From: Psychrobacillus psychrodurans
Lineage (GTDB): Bacteria > Bacillota > Bacilli > Bacillales_A > Planococcaceae
NCBI RefSeq assembly: GCF_027563345.1
Contig: NZ_JAMKBK010000003.1
Strand: one strand, 5' to 3'
DNA: 64,000 nucleotides
Part shown: positions 34,338 to 42,847 of the stretch, piece by piece
Numbering within the stretch: the first letter of the stretch is position 1
Layout: every line of letters starts with the position of its first letter
Position numbers and translations under genes: made by a program
The notes under the pieces: model-generated
Database searches by the model: none
Seen by the model: the letters and a program-made list of their open reading frames with translations, nothing else
Told to the model about the DNA's origin: nothing

Positions 34338-34956
34338 GTTTCCACCTCTTTGTAATGGTTAAATCCCCTCAAGAAATCTTAGACTTCTTGATGAGAGCAA
34401 ATGCACTCATGCTATAATATTCATAAGTATTCACTTTTGCTATTTGGCTTTGCCGAGTCATTTAGCTTTTTTGTGCCTGAAAACTCTCTTCCACGTATAA
34501 ATAAACTGATGTTATTATCGTAATAACATTTACCATTACACCTTCTGGACTACTAATCATGTCTTCTCACTGCCATCACTCTGACCCCAGCTGCAACTAA
34601 CTGAACTAACAAACATAAGACCTTCTTTAAAGTCACCTATTTTCCAAACTCACAATGCTACGGGAAAGAAGTAAGCAACAATAATGAACTAAATAATTTT
34701 AACCCTTCTAGAAAATTGGTACATTTATAGAATTCAATGATAACTAAACAGAATTAGCAAAATCCAAGTGAATTTTTTAGAAAATAGAATTCTAACTTCT
34801 ACAATTACAGTGATATCGTTGATTTTGAATTATTGGAAGATGCCGAATTTATCAGTTATGGTGGCTAGTAGAGTGTTAGCTAATGATGTTTTTATTCTGG
34901 GGGTAAATATAGTTAGGTGGGGTAACCGGTAAAAATTATACGAACATTCCTCTTGT

Positions 34957-35142
34957 CTATGTAGATTTGAATATTTCTGCCACAAACCTTTCCTGCCATT
35001 TGGAGTGATTTTGTTTTATATTAAAAATAGGACGCACGTTTCGAAATTGAAAAACAATAGCTTGCCGGTTAGGTGCGACAATTATTTTATTCACCTTATG
35101 AATCTGTGGTGGTCCATGTGCTAATCCTGATACATGATAGAC
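34957..35142 (-). pseudogene. unidentified C-terminal gene fragment
   Basis: Sixty-one open codons end at TAG 34957-34959 and read protein-like (GPPQIHKVNKIIVAPNRQ, FQFRNVRPIFNI, WQERFVAEIFKST). The frame is cut by TGA upstream and has no start. I do not recognise the family; it is probably a phage gene. Confidence 0.4.
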
Positions 35143-35145
35143 TCA

Positions 35146-35624
35146 CTGAATGTGAACAATGGCAAGATTTTATTATGAACTGTGCCATATCGAGTGTCTT
35201 CTTCGGAACATCAAGATGGAAAGCTGATAATTTTGCATATTATGACTAGGTACCGTCTTTTATGCTTAATCGAATGGATTTACCTTCTTCCGAAAGAAAA
35301 GGCTGTGTGATCGATCCAAGAGACGTTTTTTGTAGAACTTGAGTTTGCTGAAAAAAGGTTGCACCGATATGTGAAAATTTGTAAACAGCACAATCACCAA
35401 CTTGTAAAGCTCAGTTTACAGAAAGTACAAATACACAACTAAAGGAGACCATCACAGAATTCTATCCTTGTGACAATAAAAAGGGTATTGCAATCAGAAG
35501 TTTCGAGAATGTAACAGCATATGTGAAAGTAGAGTGGAGATGGCTCGCGAAAAAAATGTCTAAAATTTATAAGTTAGCATTTAAACATGAAAACAATATG
35601 AAGTTTGCATATCGCTATAAGTAG
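35146..35624 (+). pseudogene. unidentified degraded gene on the opposite strand
   Basis: Plus-strand frames give protein-like text in three steps: QWQDFIMNCAISSVFF with a stop at 35248, then FVELEFAEKRLHRYVKICKQ, then ITEFYPCDNKKGIAIRSFEN through to WLAKKMSKIYKLAF and a stop at 35622. Successive frame changes and a stop suggest a dead gene read left to right. The family is not recognised. Confidence 0.35.
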
Positions 35625-36027
35625 TACGAGTAGAAAAGACTAATAAGACTTTGATACGAATGAAACGGATAAGCGTATCCTGATTGAGATCGAGGCCGCT
35701 GTATTAGATTGAAATGTTAGTTTAGTATAAATAAATAATTTAATAGTGATAAATTTAATCATATTTATGTCGATCCTATGAAATCGAACTGGAAACCTAA
35801 AACTGCTCGAGAAACCATGAGTATATTATGGAAAAGTATAATTAAAAGTTGTTCGGTAATAATAAGATTTAGAACGTCACTACACAACATATATGAAATT
35901 TAGAAACCTCGAAGAATAAGCGATTTTGAGGTACAGTGTCTTATTCATAATTTCTATATATGCTTAACTAAAATTTAGAATACAAACTTACCTATTAGAA
36001 ACACTGATATATCAACGTTTGCAAACA

Positions 36028-36060
36028 AAAAAACACTCATTTTTATATGAGTGTTTTGCC
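36028..36060 (-). terminator. element-supplied terminator after ypjP
   Basis: AACACTCAT pairs with ATGAGTGTT around a 6-base AT loop, with a T run on the minus strand just after the ypjP stop. It replaces the original hairpin now stranded at 32388-32412. Confidence 0.8.
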
Positions 36061-36064
36061 TTTT

Positions 36065-36634
36065 TTAGGATAACCATTTTGGTGGTGTGTTTTTTGACCA
36101 ATATATGTCACCCAACACATAATGTTTAGAATACTTATCTTCCGCCAAGTGATAATGGAAATTGAAATAATATCCTTCTTGTGGCTTTTTGTCCGTTCTT
36201 ACATGAAAACGGATTAAATCTTTTTTAGTAGAATCATTATAAATATTAAAAATCTTTTCATGATAATCACCAGATGGCTGCTCTGAAATAGATAAAAGCG
36301 GTATTTCTTGATCGGATGTTTTGGCAATAGTCAGATCAATTGCTTCTTGCATTTTTGGAAATATAACATCGTCAAACTCATGCTGAATCACTGGTCCTAT
36401 TCGATTCCCAAATTTTATGTATGCTTGTTCTCTGGCTGCATTCGCCATATGCTCATAAATGGAGGAGTCATCTGTAATTGATACTTGATCATAATCTTGG
36501 ACATCAGAAGAAATAGCCCTAGAAGGACTTTTAATATCTAATATTTGTTCCCAAATGAAATGGCTAGGAGATATTAGACCAAATGTTAGTAATGCAACAG
36601 TTATAATTATTGACTTTTGGAACCACTTTTTCAT
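36065..36634 (-). CDS. ypjP: YpjP-family protein
   Basis: A 189-residue protein with an N-terminal hydrophobic segment (SIIITVALLTFGLIS) that is a signal peptide or membrane anchor, and an extracytoplasmic domain with NAAREQAYIKFGNRIGPVI, HFHYHLAEDKY-type aromatic and His-rich stretches and the C-terminal NTPPKWLS. This matches the YpjP family, found next to thyA in B. subtilis. The frame is open to TTG 36649, but AAGGTG before ATG 36634 sets the better start. Its last codons come from the integrated element; the original C-terminal end lies at 32400-32436. The function is unknown. Confidence 0.85.
   Translation of the reverse strand: MKKWFQKSIIITVALLTFGLISPSHFIWEQILDIKSPSRAISSDVQDYDQVSITDDSSIYEHMANAAREQAYIKFGNRIGPVIQHEFDDVIFPKMQEAIDLTIAKTSDQEIPLLSISEQPSGDYHEKIFNIYNDSTKKDLIRFHVRTDKKPQEGYYFNFHYHLAEDKYSKHYVLGDIYWSKNTPPKWLS
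36074..36100. repeat. right attachment-site repeat (within ypjP)
   Basis: CCATTTTGGTGGTGTGTTT and TTGACCA, matching 32410-32436 with one mismatch. It lies inside the functional ypjP reading frame. Confidence 0.75.
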
Positions 36635-36786
36635 CCTATTCACCTTCAATATTGGACAATTTTAGTAAAACTCTTCATTCTATTAAACGTTTTGATTAAG
36701 TAAAGGTTTCATCTTCTTACTATTCATTGTACAATAAAATGTGTAAACATACCACAGAGCTTTTTGAACAAAGGAGGAAAATCACG

Positions 36787-36864
36787 ATGGACGCAGGATT
36801 AGTTATAGGGATCGGATTTTTATTTTTATTAGCATATTTAACATCACTTAACTTTACTGATTGA
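36787..36864 (+). CDS. 25-residue single-helix membrane miniprotein
   Basis: ATG 36787 follows a strong AAAGGAGGAAAA ribosome binding site and opens a 25-codon frame. It has an acidic start, one 18-residue hydrophobic helix (LVIGIGFLFLLAYLTSL) and a short polar end (NFTD). A terminator follows at 36889. The combination of ribosome binding site, helix and terminator argues for a real small membrane protein. Unrecognised. Confidence 0.65.
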   Translation: MDAGLVIGIGFLFLLAYLTSLNFTD

Positions 36865-36888
36865 TTTAAATTATTAACAAAGTTTTAG

Positions 36889-36921
36889 GGAGGGTCGTGG
36901 CTATCGTCATGGCTCTCTTTT
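36889..36921 (+). terminator. terminator of the 25-residue miniprotein
   Basis: AGGGTCGTGGC (36891-36901) pairs with GTCATGGCTCT (36906-36916) using several G-U pairs around TATC, followed by CTTTTCC. Confidence 0.6.
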
Positions 36922-36942
36922 CCTTATTACCTCTTTGTCATA

Positions 36943-37722
36943 CTATAAATCAATAATTCCATAATGAAACTTAGAAGACAACCTAATTTCTCGTTTAAAA
37001 CTATATTCTTCAAATAGAGTTGAACGGAAATGCGCTTTTAATACTACTCTCTTTCTTGCGAGTCTTCTTGCCTCTGACACCCACTCATCGCTCAAAGAAT
37101 CATGGGCACCTGCCTCTCTTAATACATGAAAATTGGAGGCCTCCTCAATTTTTTCTTCGAACATTGGATCTATATAAACTACATCATAGGTATTTGACGG
37201 TACTGTTTTCATGTAAGCCACTGAATCGTGATTAATAAGACGTATATTCCGTAAGCTTTTTAGCATCGCCTGATTGTTTGTTTTGTAATTTTTTAACCCT
37301 TCATCTACCACGTACGCTATAATTGGTTCCTTTTCACAAGCATGTACAACCCCTTCAACTCCTACCGCATAAGAGGCAATAATACTATCTGAGCACAGGC
37401 CAGCTGTGGTATCTAAAAAATGATCCCCCGCTTCTAGACTAGTTGCTTCCAAAAATGAATCTTGCTCCCCTTTTAATAGTCTCTTCATACGAAACGCAGC
37501 AGAATTAGGATGAAAGAAAAAAGGAGAAGTGGAACCGTAAGTATACAGTTCCAATCTCTCATTGCTCACAACAAGTACATTTGCTTGCTGTTCTTTTTGT
37601 ATAGTAGAAACTGATTTCTTTTGCCGTTTAAAATAAGGTAAATTTAAAAGTTTAGAAATCTCTTTTGCTTTTAAAATATATTCCTCTTTTGTTCTTCCCG
37701 CTGTTGTTACTACGGTATTCAT
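36943..37722 (-). CDS. ypiP: class I SAM-dependent methyltransferase-like protein (YpiP)
   Basis: A 259-residue protein with a Rossmann-type SAM-binding pattern: DHFLDTTAGLCSDSI is motif I, VVHACEKEP motif II, and YDVVYIDPMFEEK motif IV with a DPMF rather than DPPY signature. N-terminally there is a DUF548-like segment (LELYTYGSTSPFFFHPNSA). The family is related to 16S rRNA m2G methyltransferase RsmJ, so RNA methylation is plausible. It overlaps the bacilliredoxin gene by 4 bp. In B. subtilis ypiP and yphP are neighbours in the same order. Confidence 0.85.
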   Translation of the reverse strand: MNTVVTTAGRTKEEYILKAKEISKLLNLPYFKRQKKSVSTIQKEQQANVLVVSNERLELYTYGSTSPFFFHPNSAAFRMKRLLKGEQDSFLEATSLEAGDHFLDTTAGLCSDSIIASYAVGVEGVVHACEKEPIIAYVVDEGLKNYKTNNQAMLKSLRNIRLINHDSVAYMKTVPSNTYDVVYIDPMFEEKIEEASNFHVLREAGAHDSLSDEWVSEARRLARKRVVLKAHFRSTLFEEYSFKREIRLSSKFHYGIIDL

Positions 37723-38174
37723 GAAGAAACAACTTGTGAAAGAACACCAGATAGATGGTCTTTAATTGTCTCCATTGAGTTGCTCTCAATTTGCTCACGT
37801 GGAATGAAATACGCTAACTGATCATCCTTCCAAATGGCAATAGATGGTGAACTTGGCGGTACTTCTTCAAAATACCCTCGCATTGTTGCAGTAGCCTCTT
37901 GATCTTGTCCAGCGAATACTGTCACTAAGTTTTCAGGTTTTACTTCTAATTCATTTAGTGCATTAACAACAGCAGGTCTTGCAAGTCCAGCAGCACATCC
38001 ACATACTGAATTTATCACGATTAAGGATACTCCACTAGCAGTTGACATATGTTCTTGGACATCCTCAGGTGTTATAAGCTCTTTAAATCCAGCCCCTGTT
38101 AATTCACTTCGCATTGGTCCAACAATACCTTTCATATACTCATCGTATGCATTCATGACTTCGCCTTCTTTCAT
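37719..38174 (-). CDS. brxB: bacilliredoxin BrxB (YphP)
   Basis: A 151-residue member of the BrxA/BrxB (DUF1094) family with a thioredoxin-like fold and the hallmark CGC active site in INSVCGCAAGLARPAV. Bacilliredoxins remove bacillithiol from oxidised proteins, so bacillithiol chemistry is implied in this organism. The start is MKEGEVMNAYDEYMKG; the second Met is a possible alternative start. It is translationally coupled to ypiP (4-bp overlap). In B. subtilis the next gene upstream is ilvD, which is not found here. Confidence 0.92.
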   Translation of the reverse strand: MKEGEVMNAYDEYMKGIVGPMRSELTGAGFKELITPEDVQEHMSTASGVSLIVINSVCGCAAGLARPAVVNALNELEVKPENLVTVFAGQDQEATATMRGYFEEVPPSSPSIAIWKDDQLAYFIPREQIESNSMETIKDHLSGVLSQVVSS

Positions 38175-38579
38175 TTAGTTTCACATAACCTATTATAACA
38201 ACATTTTCACAACATAAGCTAATACCCTGTTTTCATATTTTTACATACTTTTTTAGGATTTTAACGACTTTTTCGTGAATTTTTTCTTCTTAATTACTAC
38301 GTTTGCACGACTTTTGCTTATATTACCATCAAAATACGTATACTTTATTTAATCCAATAGATTACGCTCCATACCATTCATTAAAAATATACGAAAATCT
38401 ATAATCCAGTTTTTTGTTTATGGATGAACAACCAATTGTTCTTACAACAAGTTAATTTTGTATAGAATTCATATAAATACTAATTAATATAAATTTCGTT
38501 CAAATTTCACAATTTTTTTATAACATGTAATTTGTATTAGGAAATCAAATTTATTAACAGTTAACAAGGATTAATATTA
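38175..38579. other. AT-rich gene-free interval
   Basis: Over 400 bp of very AT-rich sequence between divergent genes. No open frame, RNA gene or strong hairpin is supported. Confidence 0.5.
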
Positions 38580-38635
38580 GACAATGATCCTAATTGCAAT
38601 TTTGAAGTATATATAGGTTGTGAGAATCATTAAAT
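38580..38635 (+). promoter_or_regulatory. possible Fur-type operator sites
   Basis: GACAATGATCCTAATTGCA (38580-38598) matches 12 of 19 Fur consensus positions, and TGAGAATCATTAAAT (38621-38635) matches 11 of 15 of the TGATAATNATTATCA core. Both precede the PepSY membrane gene. Weak individually; the two together fit iron control. Confidence 0.3.
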
Positions 38636-38650
38636 TATGGGGGAAAAAAT

Positions 38651-40024
38651 TTGAATAATAACAAGAGATTCTATAATATTTTTTGGCGTTGGCACTTTTA
38701 TGCGGGGCTATTTATTGCTCCATTATTAATAACACTAACATTAAGTGGGATTGGTTATTTATTTTATACTAATGTTGAAAACCAAATGTATGACGATTTA
38801 TTTTTTGGTGAGGCTACTATTAATGAAAGTATATCAATTGATGAAGCGATAAAAAATGCTGAAAAGCAATATCATGGTTTCAATGTTACAAAAGTTATAG
38901 TTTTAAAAGAAGATTATAATACAAGATTTACAATGACCGACGCAACTGGCGAACAGAAGTATGTATTCATAGATAATAATAACCAAATAATAGGTAGTCA
39001 AAATGCAGCATCTACCTTCTCAAACGTAATGAGAAGTTTGCATAGTTCTTTGTTTGTAGGAGGAACAGTTGTAAACTATTTGGTTGAATTAGCTGCATGT
39101 TGGGCTATATTTTTACTGATTTCGGGAGTTTATATGTCATTGAAAGGGAAAGTCTTTAAAAGACATAAAGGTACTCTAAATAAAAGACAGAGACATAAAA
39201 AACTTCATGCTATAACTGGCACTATAATAGCTATACCTATGGTCATTTTGATATTTACAGGTTTACCTTGGTCCGCTCTAATGGGTAATTTCATACATTC
39301 TGTAGCCCAATCTCAACCCTCTATCGGTATTCCAGAATTACAACTAGTTCCGCCAACATCTGATATCAACGAAATTCCTTGGGCTATTCGTAAAAATCAG
39401 ACACCTAAATCTGAGGATCCTCATGCTCACCATAAGATGATTACGATTACTATAGATAATGATAATATGGTGAGTATGCAAAAACTGATGAAAGAGGTTG
39501 AAGAATCCCAAATCTCCGAACCGTATTCTATCATCTTTCCAATGAGTGAAGAGGGTGTATATACAGTATCGAAAGGAAGCAACACTGGGGTTACTGGCTT
39601 AGATGTTAGCCCATATGAGGAAGTGACTGCTTATTTTGATCAATATAGTGGCAATTTCATCTCAAAAGTTGGTTACGAGGAATATGGTATTTTAGGGAAA
39701 TGGTTTACATGGGGGATTCCATTACATGAGGGGCATTTATTTGGTTGGCCAAATAAAATTATAAATCTACTCGTTTGTTTAGCCTTTCTAGCAGTAATTT
39801 TTTGGGGCTTCAAAACATGGCTAGATAGAAAAGTAAAACATCAAATATCAGCTCCACCAAAAACCCCGGTTGGAAAGAGTTTTGCCGGATTCATAGTTCT
39901 ATTAATAACTTTAGGTATAATTATGCCGCTTTTTGGTCTTTCTCTGGTGGTAATAGCTTTAATTGAATTAACTATATATGTATTAAAAAAAGATAAAAGT
40001 AGAAACATTAACGAACTTCTTTAA
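38651..40024 (+). CDS. PepSY-associated TM-helix membrane protein (PiuB-like)
   Basis: A 457-residue integral membrane protein. RFYNIFWRWHFYAGLFIAPL is the first helix of the PepSY_TM family with the WHFYAG motif. Further helices lie near residues 140-160, 190-210, 355-380 and 415-445, with an extracytoplasmic PepSY-like domain between (MRSLHSSLFVGG with conserved His). The KLHAITGTIIAIPMV segment carries another conserved His. Members are linked to iron or haem uptake (PiuB, FsrB-like ferric reductases); redox transfer through bound haem is an inference. The start is TTG after GGGGGA. A hairpin terminator follows. Confidence 0.8.
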   Translation: MNNNKRFYNIFWRWHFYAGLFIAPLLITLTLSGIGYLFYTNVENQMYDDLFFGEATINESISIDEAIKNAEKQYHGFNVTKVIVLKEDYNTRFTMTDATGEQKYVFIDNNNQIIGSQNAASTFSNVMRSLHSSLFVGGTVVNYLVELAACWAIFLLISGVYMSLKGKVFKRHKGTLNKRQRHKKLHAITGTIIAIPMVILIFTGLPWSALMGNFIHSVAQSQPSIGIPELQLVPPTSDINEIPWAIRKNQTPKSEDPHAHHKMITITIDNDNMVSMQKLMKEVEESQISEPYSIIFPMSEEGVYTVSKGSNTGVTGLDVSPYEEVTAYFDQYSGNFISKVGYEEYGILGKWFTWGIPLHEGHLFGWPNKIINLLVCLAFLAVIFWGFKTWLDRKVKHQISAPPKTPVGKSFAGFIVLLITLGIIMPLFGLSLVVIALIELTIYVLKKDKSRNINELL

Positions 40025-40052
40025 GAATTTTAGAACTATAAAAGATTTTTAT

Positions 40053-40092
40053 AATGCGGGCTTACGATATCAACTGTAAGCCGCATTTTTAT
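40053..40092 (+). terminator. terminator of the PepSY gene
   Basis: AATGCG-GCTTAC pairs with GTAAGC-CGCATT, with one bulged G, followed by TTTTATT. Confidence 0.85.
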
Positions 40093-40372
40093 TGTTTTAT
40101 TGCCTCAATTGTTAAGTGAAATATTTTTTTGTTTTTTCACACTAAAACACCATATTAATTGAACAATATTTTCCAAACGTATTTTACAAGAGAAAGGAAT
40201 AAAAAAGCCCCACTCAAATTAATTGCTTAATGAGAAGGTCGCTTTTTATGAAGAGAAAATAAATCTGAATTTTTTACTAACCAATTGCCCTGAAATAACT
40301 TGAATTATATCCCATGAACAAAACGGATGTTGGCAAAATTAAAAACACCCTTTTAATTTACAACAGATTTGT

Positions 40373-40495
40373 TTAGTAATTCATAAAACTTGCTCCTACG
40401 ATAATAAGTAAGATAAATAATACTACAATTAATACAAAAGTAGACCCGCTATTACCATAGTCGTTATTACATTCGCCTCCACCATATCCAAACAT
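40373..40495 (-). CDS. YjcZ-family sporulation miniprotein
   Basis: A 40-residue protein with the YjcZ/SscA plan: a short Gly/Tyr-rich start (MFGYGGGECNNDYG) and a hydrophobic C-terminal helix (FVLIVVLFILLIIVGASF). The ribosome binding site AAAGGAGGGGG is very strong. Family members are spore-associated in Bacillus, and SscA is needed for spore coat assembly. A CATAATCTA element about 35 bp before the start fits a mother-cell (sigma-E/K) -10 box. It is monocistronic. Confidence 0.85.
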   Translation of the reverse strand: MFGYGGGECNNDYGNSGSTFVLIVVLFILLIIVGASFMNY

Positions 40496-40529
40496 CTTAT
40501 TCCCCCTCCTTTCCAATTACTACTTTTTA

Positions 40530-40538
40530 TAGATTATG
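40530..40538 (-). promoter_or_regulatory. sigma-E/K-like -10 element for yjcZ-type gene
   Basis: On the minus strand CATAATCTA fits the CATANNNTA -10 consensus. A matching -35 at the right spacing is not convincing. Confidence 0.3.
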
Positions 40539-40734
40539 CAGTGTTTAAAAATGGTTAAGGTAATTTATCTCGTATGAAGAATTTATTTTTATCTTTCTTT
40601 GGTATTCCGTTCAACAAAGAATTTTTCACACAAAAAAAACCACTCAAATGAGCAGGAAATAGTGCTAGTTATATTACTTTTTTCTTGAACTTTTTTATCC
40701 CTATAGTTACCGGATTCGCCCACAAAACGTTCAA

Positions 40735-40985
40735 TTATTTTCCTATAGGCTCACATGCCCAACCATCTTTGTCCCCATCATATTTAGATGCATATGCAGG
40801 ATGCCCTTTTTTTACTCCAGCTGGATAGTACTCTTTCAATGCATACAATTCTTATAATCGGTAGGTGCTCCTGAAATAACCGCTAATCCATCTTCGACAT
40901 TTGAAATGTTTAGGCTTTTGTGTAGGTTCTGGATATTCACTAATCTCTTTTAATAAAGCTAATTTCGATTTGGAAATAGTGAAGT
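40735..40985 (-). pseudogene. Excalibur calcium-binding domain protein, frameshifted remnant
   Basis: The last 37 codons read LKEYYPAGVKKGHPAYASKY and then DGDKDGWACEPIGK, a clear C-terminal Excalibur domain (DxDxDGxACE). Just upstream, the expected YKNC segment lies in another frame (GAPTDYKNCMH) and ends at TGA. A linker (EYPEPTQKPK) is in a third frame. At least two frameshifts have hit the gene, and its front half is gone. Excalibur domains usually close secreted nucleases or surface proteins. Confidence 0.75.
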
Positions 40986-41005
40986 CTATAGTATTAGAAG
41001 CAAAA

Positions 41006-41037
41006 TAAAAAGCCCCACTTCTTCAACAGTGGGGCTC
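41006..41037 (-). terminator. orphan terminator-like hairpin
   Basis: AGCCCCACT (41011-41019) pairs with AGTGGGGCT (41028-41036), with a T run on the minus strand. It may have ended the decayed genes to its right. Confidence 0.7.
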
Positions 41038-41239
41038 CAATCTAATTAAATTAAGATTGTCTGAGAATCACGAAGGGAGAACTTCAGCTTCTCATAGACT
41101 TAAATTACCCGAAACGCTCAAGAAATAACCTGGTAATTATATCTAAATAACTTTCACTATTTTCATACACCGTTTTTTCTAAATCTCTTACCATGGTAGC
41201 TTGAATTATAATTGCGCGAACATTTCTCCACTATACACC

Positions 41240-41431
41240 TTAAAATATTTCGACATAGTGCTCCGTCGAACTCAAACATCTTTGTTTTTTAGTTGATAGA
41301 GCTCCAAAGAATTTGCATATACCTTGTACGTGTTCCTTAACTACTTTCTTTTGAAAATATTTGTCTAACATTTGTCTTGACTCACTCGGACTATCCATGA
41401 AACATTTTCGGAAGGTATGGAATGCATCCTT
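41240..41431 (-). pseudogene. unidentified gene fragment
   Basis: Sixty-three open codons read protein-like (AFHTFRKCFMDSPSESRQM, DKYFQKKVVKEHVQGICKFF) between two stops. A second short piece in another frame (MVRDLEKTVYENSESYL) lies at about 41110-41215. No start or ribosome binding site is visible. Decayed gene of unknown family. Confidence 0.3.
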
Positions 41432-41734
41432 GTTTTTCTAAGAACCTGAAAATTTTGCTCTTTAATACCCTATCATTTAGTCTCCCACTATACATTCGGC
41501 TTTTACTATATGAGTATTTTATTATTAGTATCAGATACCACTTCTACAGCAAGCTAGACTAACATAAAACATACCCATAGTTATTGTATGCAGCAAAATC
41601 AATTAGTCTTATATTATTAACTTTTATTCTAAATTTCCCGAAGCCCCCTAATTCATACGGTTATATAGAAAGAGCATCCATGTGGATGCTCTCTTAGAGT
41701 GTATTATTCACCTAAACTAAAATCCATATTAATA
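41432..41734. other. gene-free interval
   Basis: No supported gene. A short inverted repeat near 41668-41695 (AGAGCATCCA/TGGATGCTCT) lies after the GNAT gene on the minus strand and may act as its terminator. Confidence 0.5.
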
Positions 41735-42226
41735 CTACTTGATTATAAATGTCTGAATTAAGCACTGTTCATCATCTACTACATTCTGTGTTTCTTCAAA
41801 TTGAATATTCATTTCACTATAAATTCTTTTCCAAAACGAAACAGCAGGACTATTCTCCATTAATTCAATTACAAAATATTTCCCTTTCTTAACTTGGAAT
41901 AATTCTCTTATGGCCTGTCTGCCTAATCCCATACCTTTGTATTTATTTAATATAAATAGGTCATTTACGCCAAAGTCATAATCTTTTTTTAAGAACGGTC
42001 GTTCCAATAGTAGTATAAAACCGATGATGTTTTTATCTAAAATGATGAAATATGGAGAAAGCCCTTCTGTTTCCCAAAATTCATCTATTTCCTCATATTC
42101 AAAACAACCGTCTTCTCCAATATCAATTAGGGAAGTATATTTTGAAAGGTCATGAAGATATAAAGAATAGAAGTTTCTTAAGATAATTTTTTCAGTTTCT
42201 AATACTTCCTTCAGAATAATATTCAT
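41735..42226 (-). CDS. GNAT-family N-acetyltransferase
   Basis: A 163-residue acetyltransferase. The acetyl-CoA pyrophosphate loop is KYKGMGLGRQAIRELF (Q/RxxGxG/A) after the beta-4 strand FIILDKNIIGFILLL, and ENSPAVSFWKRIY is the C-terminal family motif. The substrate is unknown. It is 24 bp downstream of a membrane-anchored protein gene on the same strand and probably co-transcribed with it. A 10-bp hairpin follows. Confidence 0.82.
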   Translation of the reverse strand: MNIILKEVLETEKIILRNFYSLYLHDLSKYTSLIDIGEDGCFEYEEIDEFWETEGLSPYFIILDKNIIGFILLLERPFLKKDYDFGVNDLFILNKYKGMGLGRQAIRELFQVKKGKYFVIELMENSPAVSFWKRIYSEMNIQFEETQNVVDDEQCLIQTFIIK

Positions 42227-42250
42227 TTGAATTTTCTCCTTTTCAAGCTA

Positions 42251-42676
42251 TCATTTATACAATTCCTTATAAGCTAATACTTTTAAAGCGAGCATTTCTT
42301 CCTCAGTTAAGCTACTTTCTAACTTATTAAAAATCTCCTGTTTTTCTTCTTCAGTCATTCCATTTTGAGCTTTTGATTGAATTTCTTGGATTTCACCTAG
42401 GCCAAACTTTGTAACCAATGCTCTTGTAGCTTCTTCTTTTGTTTGAAAAGGTAGTTTGCTACTATCCACATCTTTACCCTCAGCTATAAATTCCTGAAGC
42501 TCAGGATCATTTTCAATTTCCTCTTTTATCGTTTCTAGCTGTCCGCTATCCTGTAACTCTATTGAAACCTTTTCCATCACTTGATCGGCAACTAGCTTTG
42601 GTCCAAAATAATAAGCGGCTACCACAAGAATACCTATAAAAATGATAATCCCAAACAGTACTTTGATAAACTTCAC
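42251..42676 (-). CDS. membrane-anchored hypothetical protein
   Basis: A 141-residue protein with one N-terminal helix (FIKVLFGIIIFIGILVVAAYYFG) and an extracytoplasmic, highly charged, probably helical domain with ELQDSGQLETIKEEIENDPE and KLESSLTEEEMLALKVLAYK. The start is taken as GTG 42676, because GGGAGGAATAACG precedes it; an upstream in-frame ATG at 42706 includes the ribosome binding site itself and is unlikely. Homologues in Bacillus are uncharacterised. It may form an operon with the GNAT gene downstream. Confidence 0.7.
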   Translation of the reverse strand: MKFIKVLFGIIIFIGILVVAAYYFGPKLVADQVMEKVSIELQDSGQLETIKEEIENDPELQEFIAEGKDVDSSKLPFQTKEEATRALVTKFGLGEIQEIQSKAQNGMTEEEKQEIFNKLESSLTEEEMLALKVLAYKELYK

Positions 42677-42847
42677 CGTTATTCCTCCCAGATTTTGATT
42701 AGTCATATCATACTACAATCTCAAAAATAAAAAACTAATGCGTATGACATGAACATCAAAGGCTTAAGCATTGCGTGCGACAATAGCACGTCAATATAGA
42801 ATATCTTTTGTTGGCCTTTGTATAATTTCTTCATAATAGTGCAAAAA

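Larger units (their letters stand above)
34338..36027. other. 1.7 kb of decayed element DNA
   Basis: No intact gene. A hairpin lies at 34369-34391 (TCAAGAA/TTCTTGA). Coding-like fragments remain: a minus-strand C-terminal piece at 34957-35142 and a plus-strand piece interrupted by stops and shifts at 35146-35624. I do not recognise a clear integrase. Confidence 0.6.
32410..36100 (-). mobile_element. decayed phage-type element integrated in the ypjP 3' end
   Basis: The 27-bp direct repeat at both borders (32410-32436 and 36074-36100, one mismatch) encodes the same C-terminal residues of YpjP. Inside are a yqaI-like gene, an intact yqaJ, a broken recT and 1.7 kb of decayed coding sequence. I infer site-specific integration with restoration of the ypjP 3' end by element DNA, followed by loss of most genes including any integrase. 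Confidence 0.75.

Noticed and set aside
34449..34459. An 11-base match (GCTTTGCCGAG) between the element and the tRNA-like hairpin
   Set aside because: Too short in a 64-kb window to claim relatedness; the flanks do not align.
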